The notes: generated from the sequence alone by a model not told the origin. Counted from the stretch's first letter, positions 20,180-41,670 are shown. The stretch is DNA of 64,000 nt from Branchiostoma belcheri (GCF_001625305.1 NW_017804209.1:1352547-1416546); one strand, 5' to 3'. Made by a program: numbers and translations.

Positions 20180-21457
20180 TAGAAAAGGAAGTTATGTTAG
20201 CCTGACGGTAGTGAACAAGTCGGTAGACGTGGGGAGAAATATTAAAAATAGTATAACTAGACGAAAAAAGTTTAAAATATTTCAAGAAATCATACTAGGT
20301 TAATTGCTTTCGTCGCATTGTAACATTCAATTTTTATAAAAATCATGCAAGATGGTATATGTGGTAATTTTCATACTAAAACTTTAAACACTTTAGCTTA
20401 AGATGAAAGTTTAATCTAGATATGTATGAGCTTTGAACGTAAATGATATACAAACTTTGACAAAGTAGGGATGGGAGTTTTTAAAACGAATTGCAATACT
20501 AAAGGTGAGCTCTGCAAGCGAACATTTTGTTATTGTGTCTTATAAGCAGCTCATCCTTTAAAATGAAAAATATGCATGCTGCTTGCTTGCTTGCTTATAC
20601 ATGTATGTGGTAACTGGGCAATGTTCCATCTATGTATGTGGACTGCTTCTTGCCTGTGCTGTGTGGCATCTCAGGGAACTTTTGTCTATCCAATCCTAGA
20701 TATTGCGTATCAAATCATATACAAAATTGAAGTTATAAGTTGGGTGTATCTTATAACTTTGAATCAGGGTTTTACTTCACGATTCATCATGGCAATGGAG
20801 AAACGATGTATAGCAGAAAATTGTAAATTAGTGATTTTTGTACAATCATTTTTACATAGATTTAGTGTGTAGGCATTGTGAGTTCACTTAGATCTGGGGT
20901 TAAGAAATAAAAAATGTTTAATGATCGTTAATGATATTAACATGGACTAACGACAGAAAATGTTTCTTCAAAATGCAAATAAGGTGAATAAACAGAAATG
21001 ATTCCCGAATTAGAAACGCGTGCTGTCTTTGGCGTGTTATGTGCAGTTTGCAAGAATTCTAGGAACTGTACAGGATTTTTTCCACAGGCATGGCATGTCC
21101 ACAGGCATGCCTGGAATTTTGCTGACACACATCTATGCCCACATTCCTGGAAACCCTTGGGGAAAACCTTGCTGGGGGATGACCTACGATCCTGGGCTCG
21201 TTCACTATACACTCAGGGGAGGGTGATATCTTGACAGTGCCATGCAAACAATAACCCTAACAACAACCACCGTCGCCATAGCAATGTATGTTTTCATTGT
21301 CAGTCTTATTAGATAAATGTCTGGGTGACTGACTGTTGTTGTAGTCTAAGTCGAAATGTCCACTTTTCCAGGTAACTACGTTCGGCCCCGTGTGGTGTAA
21401 TAACCAAATCACATCTGTAAATGAATGAATAAATGAACTAGAGTTCCACGATCTCAT
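20180..21457. other. ACSS3 3' region and spacer
   Basis: AT-rich sequence with an AATAAA near 20906 that may end the ACSS3 transcript. I see no further gene between here and the transposon at 21458. The short ORFs present lack family features. Confidence 0.5.
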
Positions 21458-22276
21458 ACCTTCGCCAAATGATGTTAGCTTTTATGATTAAGAAATTATA
21501 TATTAATCCCCCTAATTATGCAAATAGGATCCTCAATTGCATGAATTATATCTGTTGATCATAATCTCCACCAAAAGACAGTCTTATCTTAACAAAGAAT
21601 GCCATGAGGAAACTTTCTCATGAATTATGCAAATGAGGTCCTTATTTGAATAAGTTATGTTTAATTATGTTCACCTTAATTTAACTTTCAAACACCCCAA
21701 GTATAAAATTCCAGGCAGTTACCACTATGCAATTATAATATTTTCTCATTAATTATGCAAATTAAGTCTTCATTTGCATAATCGATATCTGCCTGTGTTT
21801 CATTCTTAATAACATATGTCACAAGCTTGAACTTCCTATTATGGAATGCAGCTGATAAATAGAATTTCCTCATTAATTATGCAAATTACATCCATATTTG
21901 CATAATTGTAATATCATTATGTCAAGCATCACTCAAGCTACCTACATACCAAAAATCACGGTGATCCATCAATCGGTTCTTGAGTTATCCCCCTTTAAAC
22001 ATTTGTCCATTAAACCCCCCTGCAGTTCTAGAGCAAGCAACTAGGGGGCTCAAACTCATGTCACTTTATCCCCAGCACAAGAGCTATCTACCATCTAAAT
22101 TTCGTCACCCTAGCATGTCTGGATCATGAGATATCAAAACCGGAAGTTCTGCTGCAGTACCATGACAAGCCGCCAGGTGGCCCAAAATCTAATCATTTTG
22201 AGGTCTCATCAAGACCTACCCACCTATTAAGTATCAAGACAATCCATCAAGACCTTCTCAAGTTATCGTGTTGACA

Positions 22277-22346
<70 letters not shown>

Positions 22347-22381
22347 AACGCCCCTGAAAACATAACCTTCTTGGCGAAGGT
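21458..22381. mobile_element. non-autonomous DNA transposon-like element with 11-bp TIRs
   Basis: Begins ACCTTCGCCAA and ends TTGGCGAAGGT, perfect 11-base terminal inverted repeats. The interior has repeated TTAATTATGCAAAT phrases (five or so between 21480 and 21905) and a long (AC)n at 22276-22341. No coding capacity. Confidence 0.7.
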
Positions 22382-22594
22382 AATGAATCATTGATTGAAC
22401 TTTATTGCTCGACAGATGCTCACATTCTATACTACAATATTGCACTGAGGGCAGTTACTAGTGTCTTTTCAATACGCGTTGTTTGTGGATAATTTCGTTT
22501 TTTTTTGCTATAGATGTCTGTATATTGAACTGTATATTAATCGGATATAGGCGCACTACTTATAAGTACCTAATATCAGCTCAGAAAAAATAGC

Positions 22595-22720
22595 TATGCC
22601 TTTAAGTACCAGAGTTGTACCAAGGATAGAGGTGCTAAAAAGCTCATTCTTTCCTAGAACTATCGCAGAGTGGAACTCGCTGTCACCATGTACAGTAGGG
22701 ACATTATATTAGATACAGAT
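22595..22720 (+). mobile_element. LINE C-terminal fragment
   Basis: The plus frame reads LKSSFFPRTIAEWNSLSP, a CR1/L2-type tail signature. It stops about 10 bases short of the stop codon of the Cys-loop receptor gene on the other strand. Confidence 0.65.
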
Positions 22721-22728
22721 ACAGTTTC

Positions 22729-32518
<9,790 letters not shown>

Positions 32519-32797
32519 CTGTGGGGAAATATTGTATCCTGAATAGTGCTTTTTCCAGAACTATGCTTCATCCAGAGCTGTGCTTTATCCAGAACCATGC
32601 TGTACCCTGAACCGTGATTTAACGAGAACCGCCATTTATCCAGAACCGTGGTGACCAGAACTGTGCTGTATCCAGAACTGTGCTTTATCCAAATCGGTGC
32701 CCTTGGAGAAATCTAACTTATTAGATACATGAAGACTATCCAGAACCGTGCCTGATCCAAATCCTGCTTTGAAACGATAAGAATGGCCCTGACTTAC

Positions 32798-32900
32798 CGT
32801 TTTCCCTGACATGGACTCCAAGCCTACCCAGCGCCGCGTAATTCAGAGCTCGTGCCGTCTGCTGTCACCCGAGATCCAGGGCACGGTCTGAGTCTGACAG
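32798..32900 (-). other. probable 5' non-coding exon of the Cys-loop gene
   Basis: A strong donor, ACG/GTAAGTC, ends at 32798 in GC-rich sequence, in the right position to splice to the acceptor at 32519. The 5' boundary is not determined. An ATG in it (MSGKT) would read through to the TGA at the start codon of the receptor. Confidence 0.45.
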
Positions 32901-33354
32901 AACCACCCGGTAACTCTGCTCCTTACTCTCACTGACGTCAACGACGTCACCGGATACTTCCCAAGGAGCGCTGAAGAGACGGGAAGTCACTTGACGATGA
33001 CGCCACGGCGCGTTTCAAAACCGCTCAGTACGTAGTCTTCAACGTTTGAAGAGAATACCTTGAAAATCGGATTGATTGTCAGGTAATTTACACAGGAACA
33101 CCGGTTTGTTTCAGACTTTGGCTTTTAAGGAGCAGATTTTAGCTTCGTAATAAGGTCGCCTCCAAAACCAAACCACGTTAGAATGCGAAAAGCGCACGGG
33201 GAATTGGGTTATCCTCTATCTGAGAATCATCTCTTTATGGCAACACGCCATAAACTGATGGAGAAGTGCCACCTTTTAGTTAAGTGTGCCCTGTTTTGCT
33301 TTCTTTATCTTTCTGATTTGATTTTGATATCATTAGTTTTATTGAAATTGTAGC

Positions 33355-33578
33355 AGTGCAATATACGTGGGACACAGGCAGCTGTTGCTGGTGTTGTGTC
33401 ACACAAATAGAAGCAAATACAGGACAGGGCAATACTCATTTTCACTTGAGTGAAGTGGGGAAAGTCGTGTACAGTGCATTTCCCAAAGGCACAAGATCGG
33501 TGGCATGTCAGGACTCGAACCTGGGACCTCTTGGTTCCGAGTCGTGCACTCTGCCTTTCCGCCAGACGACCTCACTAT
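33355..33578 (-). mobile_element. tRNA-derived SINE
   Basis: Inverse of the 15904 family: B box complement (GGACTCGAACCTGGGACC) and GGCACAAGATCGGTGGCATG are evident. Confidence 0.78.
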
Positions 33579-33603
33579 CAGTTCTGGGATGACAGGATTT
33601 TTT

Positions 33604-33716
33604 AATTGTAAAAGTGGCTGCAAGAATATACTTGTTGACTAACTTGAGTGCGCAGTCACTTTGTGTCCTTTCATTTGTATTCATCACTGTTTTTCTGACA
33701 GAAAAAAGTGGCTTGA
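33604..33716 (+). mobile_element. LINE 3' tail
   Basis: Matches the 36000-36118 tail (AAAAGTGGCTGCAAGAATAT, AACTTGAGTGCGCAGTCAC). From 33717 to 34600 I see no gene; a 71-codon ORF at 33881-34096 has no family features. Confidence 0.65.
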
Positions 33717-34609
33717 TGGAGAAGTCTATGTACTAATCACATTACGGGCCGTGTGACCTGTGCGGGTCCTGGTCCCGTTCTGACCTCCAGTCATTACAGA
33801 TACACATCTAGTAATTAGATAAGGCCACACTGACTTAATTTTATGGATGGCATCTGTGCGCGCATGGTTTTCGCCTCTTCTCAAAAGAAACAAGAAAGAT
33901 CTAGTCCACAGAGGCTCTGGCCTGGCTCTAGGTCTGAGTAGTCCTTGGTAGTTAGCGACAATAGGGAGTCGGTGGTAACTCTGGAGGATGGCACCCAGGC
34001 TACCGAAGCTCCACGACTCAAGAACTCAGTACCTACATTCGTACAGTGCCGATTCATAAATTCCGCAAACGGCCAGCATGTGTATATGTCAAACATACGC
34101 CGCTGTGTACTGCCGCAAGTTCACAATACCACCTTTGTATTACTGTGGTTTAGTAGCATTTTTATTTTTGGTCCGATTTTTTTATTCGCCCGCGCGCACT
34201 AGTTTGGGGGTCTTCAGAGGATGTCATCCATACAATTAAATCCGTGTGGCCTAACGGCAGCGCGGCTTTAATGTTCCTGTAACGTGTTTATCCGGCCTAC
34301 AGGGGGACGGCCATTCGTCAAATTAGTGTCCGACAAGGAGCTGAAATCAAATGAAATCTTTGAGAAATAAAAGCCAAACTCGCGCCCGGGCTACTAATAC
34401 TATAGACGGGGTTGTAGCGGGTGTGATTTACGCACTCTTACCACGAAAGACCGTGGTTACTGGGCGATCACTGAGTCATAAAACATTTGACAATTACAGT
34501 AGCTCGACGGATTTCATAGACAAAGGGCGGATGTCTTTTGTTTTGTACGTTTTGCTAATCTCCAGGCAAATCCTAGGGTGGCAAAAGTACAGTATCAAAT
34601 TGGTCATCC

Positions 34610-36118
34610 AATTGGTGCTGTGTCCCTGCGGGTGTCCCCCAAGGGTCTGTTCTCGGTCCCTTACTCTTTCTTGTATATGTAAATGATATTGTTGATGGAC
34701 TAGTCTCTCAGCCTTTTCTTTTTGCCGATGATAGTTCTTTGCTTCAAGTTGTTGATAACCCATTTCATGCTTCCGTCTCTCTCAATTTGGACCTGGAAAA
34801 AATCTTCTTATGGTCTACTAAGTGGCTGATGGAATTAAATCCCACAAAAACTGAAGAAATTTGTTTTACTACTAAAAAAGTCCGTCAAGCCCACCCCCCA
34901 CTATTTCTTAATAATTCTGTAATAAAATCAGTTTCCTGTCATAAGCATATTGGGATTATTCTTAGTTCCAATATGTCTTGGCATCTTCATATTGACAGTA
35001 TTGTTTCTAAAGCTTTCAAAAATGTTAACCTATTTAGGGCCTTGAAATTTAGATTACCCCGCCATGTATTGGAAAAATATACAAGTCTTTCATACGTTCA
35101 TTGTTGGAATATGCTGACGTTGTCTGGCACGGGTGCACAATCGAGGAATCAAACCTCTTAGAAAGAGTTCAGTATCATTGCTCCCTCGTTGTGTCTGGTG
35201 CCATAAAAGGGTCTTCATATTCTTTAATTTGTCAAGAGCTCGGCTGGGAGACTCTGTCCGATAGGCGACACATTCATCGCTTATTACTATTTCATAACAT
35301 TGTAAACGGATGTACTCGGGAATATCTTACAGATTTACTTCCATGTACAATTACTGCTACTTCTATCTACAATCTGAGAAACAGTAGTAATCTGAGAACC
35401 ATCAAATTTTCTACCAATCGTTTTGGAAAGTCTTTTATACCATATTCCATCACTGGATGGAACAACCTGAATTTGGAAATCCGTACTCTGTCGTATCCAA
35501 AATTTCGTTCAAATCTTTTCAAATCGGTACGTCCTGTAAAGTTAAACTATTTTAGCTTTGGTTCTCGTTATTCCTGTATTCTCACTACCCGACTTCGTCT
35601 GGGCACCTGCAGCTTGAATCACAATCTTTATACCCGAGGTCTTGTTACAAGTCCATCCTGTAGCTGCGGGTGTCCATATGAAACGATTGCTCATTATTTA
35701 TTGCACTGCCCTATATACACCTACCAGCGCTTAGTCCTTTTTGGCAAGCTTTCAAGCATACTTGGTAATATTGTTGATTTAAACACCCTTTCTGATAATT
35801 CCATACAATATTTAGTTCTTCGCGGTAGTTTCCTTTGTTCCTATGACATCAATTGCAAAATAATGTTAGCCGCACAAGATTATATATTAGAAACAAAAAG
35901 AATTCTAACTGTATGTGTCTTCTGGGATGGGAGGATTGTTACTCACGCGAGATCTCATGTATTTTTAATTGTCTTGTAAAATATTTTTCTTTCATTGTAA
36001 AAGTGGCTGCGAGAATATAAGTTGTACCTAACTTGAGTTCGCAGTCACTTAGTCCATGTCTTTTCATTTGTAATTCTCATTGAGTTTCTGAATAAAAAAA
36101 AAAAAAAAAAAAAAAAAA
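34610..36118 (+). mobile_element. 5'-truncated non-LTR retrotransposon (reverse transcriptase 3' part)
   Basis: Encodes GVPQGSVLGPLLFLVYVND followed by the catalytic FADD box (FLFADDSSLL, about 34718-34745), a thumb-like region, and after a frame change near 35100 a C-terminal domain with LEYADVVWHG, YNLRN, GWNNLNLE and a Cys-rich SCSCGCPYETIAHYLLHC segment. A 3' UTR with AACTTGAGTTCGCAGTCAC and a 24-A tail end it at 36118. The N-terminal endonuclease is missing and there is at least one frameshift, so it is dead. CR1/L2/Jockey-like; the exact clade is not determined. Confidence 0.85.
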
Positions 36119-36579
36119 TTGGCCAGGCAGTATCCATTGGCCATGCGCGACCCAACAACAAAACGGGCCATATATAAAAAGCTAACGATCATTCCCTCAC
36201 AACCTCTGCTTGGAGAGTACGTTTTGCGTCTTTTGCTCAGTCACCAGAGAAGGTGCCGGGCCCCTCCTGGACCAAGCCTATCGTCAACTGAGGCGGAAGG
36301 AGGCCGTTGATGTTTTTTGCTCATAAAGCAGACTTTTGCATCATTCATCATATTCCAATTGGAGGATGAAAGGTCAAACAAATTCAATTTTGATCGTTCA
36401 ACAGTCGTTCGGCGATCGCCGTCTGGTGGAAAAAGGCTAGTGCGGAACCCACAGAAAATTCAGACGATATTTCTGGTTCGCTTCTCTTGGCAGCCTCCCT
36501 ACTACTACCTCGCAGTTTGGATCATTAACGCATTCAGTTGCAGTTTTTATTATTCTCGCTAGTCGTCGCTCGTATCGGA

Positions 36580-36835
36580 GATAAACAGGATAAAAGTACA
36601 TAAGGGTGTTCTTCATCTTCTTCCTCTCCAAACAGTGACCTCTGACCTGACTGAACCAGACTGTCTCTCACCATGGTAACTGATGTTGGGTTACATAATG
36701 TTGCAATTTTATAGCTGGAGGGATTTAGGTAAACGTTTTGCATTTGCTTTGCAAATGTTACTTTTCTAGTCTTTGTTGTATATCCGCTATTGTGTTTTAA
36801 AATACAAGCAATCATGACGGGCATCACTAGCTTTC
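36580..36835. repeat. interspersed repeat, CTTCTTCCTCTCCAAAC type
   Basis: Contains TTCATCTTCTTCCTCTCCAA, ATGTTGCAATTTTATAG and CAAATGTTACTTTTCTAG. Diverged copies at 40060-40295, 53080-53340 and 53630-53890 share the same order of phrases. Noncoding; probably a mobile element. Confidence 0.6.
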
Positions 36836-37650
36836 TATACTGGTTAGACTTTCTTTATACTTTTTATTTTTTCTATTTATCAATCTTACAAACAAATCCT
36901 TTAGCCGCTGAGGCTGATTTCCAAGGGAGCCCATAGAAACATGATACAAGAAAATAATGTAACATAAAATAATGATAATTAAACGCAACAAAGGAATTCG
37001 AACCACGAAGTAAAAGATAAACCGTATGTTCATCATACTTCCTCCATGTTTATTGCAGTTTAAATTCCGCTTTTCTCTGGTCTGTTTTACATGGTTATCT
37101 TTGTTACAACCTTTGGAGGTTTATGTCAATACTTAGGAAGGCGTCAGAGCAACGTAGGTAGAAAAACCTCCACGTCATTAAATAATACACTATACATCCA
37201 TTATTCCACCACACGAGTGGTCATTATCCGACCAAATGAGTGCCCATTATCCGACCAGATGAGTGCCCATTATTTCACCACTTGAGTGCACTAAAGATAA
37301 CGATTACAACAAAGGTGCAAGATGTCAGACCGGGAGGTTTGACGTTCTATAAATAACAAATAAATATTGTCATAGATATGTTGCGAAATATGTAATAAAT
37401 ACATGATGTTATGAAATATAACCTGCCTTCAGAGTGACATGTTCTCGGGACGGTCTACACTCTGAAAATGACTTACTCTAACTAATCTAAATGGAAATCT
37501 TTAACTGGAGTCGCTACTTACATGGTTTGTAACTCATTACTCTGCTACCTTATCGCTTGAGGACGCATAGATTTTATCGTCCTCCTGTCGTGTGCACGCT
37601 TGTGTCTTTAGTACTAACTTCAGCCAAACATCCATGTTTCATCAGGTTGG
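36836..37650. other. spacer without recognised genes
   Basis: AT-rich, with a short tandem of GAGTGCCCATTATCCGACCA near 37190-37290. Nothing else supported. Confidence 0.5.
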
Positions 37651-37654
37651 TAGG

Positions 37655-37826
37655 ACACTGACCAGAGAGACTCTTTTTACACAACCAAGTCTTTTATTCA
37701 GCCGACGTTTCGGTGACCGTCTGTCACCTTCCTCAGGGCAATTCGGCTGGTTCACATTGCACTGCGGTCACCGAAACGTCGGCTGAATAAAAGACTTGGT
37801 TGTGTAAAAAGAATCTCTTTATTCAG
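37655..37826 (-). mobile_element. foldback element with hammerhead-like core (family B)
   Basis: Left arm AGAGACTCTTTTTACACAAC and right arm GTTGTGTAAAAAGAATCTCT are inverted. On the minus strand, 37739-37700 reads GCC, CTGAGGA, a GGTGAC/GTCACC hairpin, GAAA, CGTC, GGC: all core elements of a type I hammerhead with self-complementary ACGU helix III and a 3-bp stem I. A degenerate relative is at 46840-46915. Confidence 0.68.
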
Positions 37827-38009
37827 TCAAACATTCAAGAACCACGGCGGGAAAGCGTCATCATGTCGTCAATCATTCAAGTGCCTACGTCGTGGGAAGA
37901 AGAAGATACAGTCATGAGTGCACAAAAGATGCTTAAACGGTTTAAGTTTAATTTCTAATCGTCTAACAGTAATTCTTGAGTGATTCTCTTCACTGTACGA
38001 GGTGCTCTA

Positions 38010-38150
38010 CAGAGTGACGTCATTCCCGCCATGTTGGGTGGTTAAACCTGGAAGCGCCATTTTTACGTGCCTGTAATTATAAAATTCACATCTATCAAAT
38101 GACATCCAGGTTTAACCATCTAACATGGCGTAGAATGATGACGTCAGAGT
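38010..38150. repeat. imperfect inverted repeat downstream of the PTH-like gene
   Basis: GACGTCATTCCCGCCATGTT and the inverse AACATGGCGTAGAATGATGA flank a ~60-base loop; GGTTTAACCATC also pairs. It lies 40-180 bases 3' of the stop codon at 38192, so it could fold in the 3' UTR or be a small MITE. Confidence 0.55.
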
Positions 38151-38191
38151 CACGTGAGTGCTAAGGTTACACGTTGCCAAAATTTGTCCCA

Positions 38192-38611
38192 TCACTGCTC
38201 GGCCTGGTTCTGTGCGATGAACTTTTCGTACGCGTTCGGCCCGACGACCCCGTCACTCCCGGCATTCCCCGCTGCTTCCGGGTGAAAGAGCGCCTCGTCG
38301 ACCAATCCCAGCAGCGCTGCCAGCAGGGCCTGGCGTTTCAAGCGCTGCTCGTCGCTCTTCACCAGGTACTCGCTCAGGTTCCGCTTGCTCTGCGCCTGCG
38401 CGGCCGGCCGGTAACCGAGGTAACCGCCCAACCGGAAGTGACGCGAGGCGTCCTTCTTCCTTCGCCGACGGTCGACGTCGTCACTTCCGGAATCGGTGGA
38501 AGACGGCGACTCGAGCTCCTCGTCTGGGAACAGTAACTCCACCAGAGGGTCGTCTTCGGCCGTCGCTGGAGGGGGAAAGGATGGGCTTAGTCTCCTCCTA
38601 TAGCTATCTCC

Positions 38612-38650
<39 letters not shown>

Positions 38651-39721
38651 ATCTCTTTCTCCCTATTCTCCTCTCTCTCTCACACACCGACGAGGTTATG
38701 TCCCTTTGCTCTCACACACACTCGTCTCTCTCTCTTTCTCTCATTCACTTGCTTCTTTGTCTTCCCGGCTCTTTCCCTCTAGCTTTCTCTCAGTCTCTCA
38801 GGCACCTTCTCTCTCTCGTAAGGAGATGATAGACTTTTAACAAAACTCCTACCATCTCTAAAGCTACTTCCTTCTTTCATGCATCTAAATCGTGGCATGT
38901 CCATGGTGATACTCCTAGACTGTGGTAAATGGTGCAAGAGTAAGCAAAAAGACTTACCCAGTGCGTCCAGTAGTGAGTGCAGCCAGACGAGGCGCGCCTG
39001 CTCCACCCGGCCCCGGCTCTTCTCCTGTGTCACGGATACCTCCGTCTGTCTCCTGCTGTTATAGGGAGATACATGTAACGCGTTAGCCGAGTTTTCCTGC
39101 TGTTATAGGGAGATACATGTAACGCGTTAGCCGATCGCGAGGTTTTCTGTGTGGGTCCAGTATCCTCCAGCAGAGGTTTGGGATTTGGCTTTTTTAAGTC
39201 ATTCTTTGGGTTGGCATCGAAAAAAGATAGTGCAAAAAAGATTTTAAAAAGTCTAAAAACACGCCAAAAATAAGTGTCTTTAGAAGTTTAGAAAAGCATG
39301 CAGTACTTAGTATTTGTAATTAGGCAGATTAACCCTATTCAGGGGGGGGGGGCTTTTGAGGCCCGCGCCAAATTTTATCTCAGATAGCACGTGAACGGCT
39401 TGCGCTAGAACCATCAAATTTGGTCAATTAATTCAACGGGTTTCTGACAGGCAGTGTTTGAAATATCTAGTAATTTTGGTTTGCAGGTCCCTTCTTCCTA
39501 GCACGCACAAAAACGGTCTGTATAAGTGGTGGAGGTAGGATATTTTGGGCTTCTAGTTATTACTCGACAATGCAAGAAACAACCTGTAGAAAAGCATTCC
39601 TACGTACATAATATTAACACCCCTACCTCCTGAGTGGACCTTTCCCGAGTGCAACGCTCTGAGCCTCCTGCACCACCAGCAGGGCCGTCACCATTATGAA
39701 AAGTAGGGGTGTCTTGTGCAT
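38192..39721 (-). CDS. secreted PTH/PTHrP-like peptide hormone precursor
   Basis: Three coding exons (minus): 39721-39627, 39055-38958, 38565-38192; phases 2 and 1 agree; 188 residues. Residues 1-20 form a clear signal peptide (MHKTPLLFIMVTALLVVQEA). Processing site RSRR at residues 31-34 is followed at once by QTEVSVTQEK, then SRGRVEQARLVWLHSLLDAL and ATAEDDP. In PTH/PTHrP numbering (Q = 2) this keeps E4, basic 13, R20, W23, L24, L27 and L28. The stretch WLHSLLDALATAE matches human PTHrP 23-35 at L, H, L, T, A, E. Acidic sequence and an RRRRKK cluster (DVDRRRRKKDA) follow, echoing the basic mid-region of PTHrP; overall length is also PTHrP-like. Exon 2 has tandem acceptors (CAGCAG), giving SRRQ or RRQ. 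The expected role is a secreted ligand of class B1 PTH-type receptors; that is inferred. A possible TATA promoter is near 44.6 kb and an AATAAA (minus) near 37818. Confidence 0.82.
38608..38760. repeat. CT-rich microsatellite
   Basis: (TC)n and CT-rich sequence in the intron between exons 2 and 3 of the PTH-like gene. On the coding strand it is a purine (GA) tract close to the exon 3 acceptor. Confidence 0.8.
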
Positions 39722-39856
39722 CGTTGTACTTCTGCAAATACAGAATGGAGAGGTGGTTATAAATGCAAACACGCCACAAAGCCCACTCATTGACTTCAGC
39801 CTACTTTGGAAACATTGCTTGAAATGGGAATTGTCAATACAGAATACTGGATAGAG

Positions 39857-39985
39857 TAGAAATTGGCCAGATAGAGAGATAACATGCCGGGGGAGTTGGT
39901 CCGTTAGAGAGTACACTTTGCGGCACCTGTTTTCTACTCTTTCCAGCCGCCTCCCGAAGCCTGATAGAGGCTGCTGGCAAGGTGA
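39857..39985. mobile_element. foldback element copy, GTAGAAATTGGCC family
   Basis: AGTAGAAATTGGCCAGATAG to CTTTCCAGCCGCCTCCCGAA; the full palindromic form is at 41455-41670. Confidence 0.65.
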
Positions 39986-40059
39986 GATGGTGTAACACAG
40001 GCTAGGAGGAAGTAGTTATTATGTTTACCGAAGGAAAACATATTATTTTTACTCGGTTT

Positions 40060-40295
40060 CATCCTCCTCTTCTGTTCCAAACAATATACCTCTGACCTGG
40101 CAAATGATATGATTTGTTGACGTCTGTCACCATGGTGACTGGTATTACATTATGTTGCAATTTCATGGTCTGCTCTGCTCCTGTCACCATATACTCATAG
40201 TACATGTAACGTTATGTGAATGTGTTTGAGTAAAAATTAACAGAGCAGACCATGTCCGAAGGTAATCATTATGCCTTTGCAAATGTTACTTTTCC
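40060..40295. repeat. interspersed repeat, copy of the 36580 family
   Basis: Shares CACCATGGTGACTGGTATTA and ATGTTGCAATTTCATGGTC with other copies, and GTTTGAGTAA..AATTAACAGAGCAGACCAT with 53 kb. The sequence from 40296 to 41120 has no supported gene. Confidence 0.55.
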
Positions 40296-41129
40296 AGTTC
40301 AGTAGTATTAAATTCTTTGAAACTGCCCCATGTTTCGTGCGTAGGCTTCACAATGCGACAGAGGTCTGATGGAGTAGCGCTGCTCTTCACCCGTGCAGAT
40401 GGGAAAGGCCCCGCGGGTGTGATCAGGGAGCGGTCTTTATCAGTAAATGGAACCGGAACAGTAATGTCACATTGTGAGGCAGCACACAAGGGGCTGATGC
40501 CTGAACTTTCATCATGGTACTCATGGCACTCGCCAGGTACTCCCACATCAGCAGCCAGCTGGTCTATGTCATGCGAGGACCCCATGTTTAGCATGTGCTT
40601 GTCCATTAACCAGAATTAAGCAACGAAATTCTTCCAATTTAGAGATCAGGGACAATCAGGTGTACCTTTCAATTGCGTCATAGATAGAATGCCTGCTGAG
40701 ATTCTCACGGTTTCAGTTCAGAAGTTCAACTGCCAATGACACTGAAAAGTTTCTCTCTTTTCCAATTGCGTCATAACTAGCGTGCTCACAAGGTTTGCAC
40801 GTCCCCTGAAGACACATAAATATCGTGCTTTTTCTCCAGTACTAAAGTAGTGGTGGGCGAGACAAACCCTTGTGTGAGAAACTAATGGTTTGTCACAAAT
40901 TGGAACTTCGAGTAAAACGTTTCCCGTAGCACCTAGTTTACTCTAGGGGCTGTTACCTTCTGTTTGAGGGATGCTTTTCTGAAAACGACTTAGTAAGTCG
41001 TATTTCATAATCCACTGTTGCTGCACATGTTGGGTCCCTTTTTCTGAAATTGGAATGGTTGTCTTTAGTTCACCGCGTTACGATTTGCTGCCGGCTTGCA
41101 GAATGTTCTTGTTCTTGTTGAACCACCAG

Positions 41130-41290
41130 GCACCTGCGGGTTACGGATCCTAGAATTTGGTAGAAAGGAAATAGTTGGCCAGGAGAGTCAGTCCGCGAGA
41201 GGGTTAATTTCCACCTCCCGATGATAAATGAACTCTAGATCTACGCTGGCTAAACTCCCCTAGTCAATTATTCTCCCTATTGGCTACATT
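41130..41290. mobile_element. foldback element copy
   Basis: AGTTGGCCAGGAGAGTCAGT and the inverse CTAAACTCCCCTAGTCAATT mark the two arms. Confidence 0.55.
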
Positions 41291-41454
41291 TTATTTGTTT
41301 TTTGAACCCGCGTTGTTAGACTCTTGTTGAACTTACACAGGTTTCCCCTGTTTTAACCTTTCTGCACAAGGCTTTCTGATCCCCATTAGCAGAGTACTTT
41401 TGTGGGTCGCTGTCAGTTTTACAGTCGCGTGGGCACAAACATGCGGGCAGCAGC

Positions 41455-41670
41455 CAAGCCTCTACCAGGCTTCGGGAGGAGGCCGGAAAGAGTAGAAATT
41501 GGCCAAATAGAAAGAGATGACATACCGAGGGAGTTGGTCTGCTATAGAGTACATTTTGCCCCACAATGTACTCTCTAGCAGACCAACTCTCTCTGCATGT
41601 TTTTTCACTCACTATTTGGCCAATTTCTACTATTTCCAGCCGCCTCCCGAAGCCTGGTAGAGGCTCAAAT
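41455..41670. mobile_element. foldback element, palindromic MITE
   Basis: Left end GCCTCTACCAGGCTTCGGGA and right end TCCCGAAGCCTGGTAGAGGC are perfect inverses. Inner arms AGAAATTGGCCAAATAG and CTATTTGGCCAATTTCT also pair. The arms flank TCTGCTATAGAGTAC-type sequence that is itself inverted. Confidence 0.85.

Noticed and set aside
34739..35979. Treating the two large ORFs at 34.7-36.0 kb as host genes
   Set aside because: FADD box, LINE-type C-terminal domain, poly(A) tail and further truncated copies at 5 kb and 44.7 kb show a retrotransposon.
38174..38536. 120-codon plus-strand ORF
   Set aside because: Antisense shadow of the PTH-like exon 3, with no splice context or family similarity.
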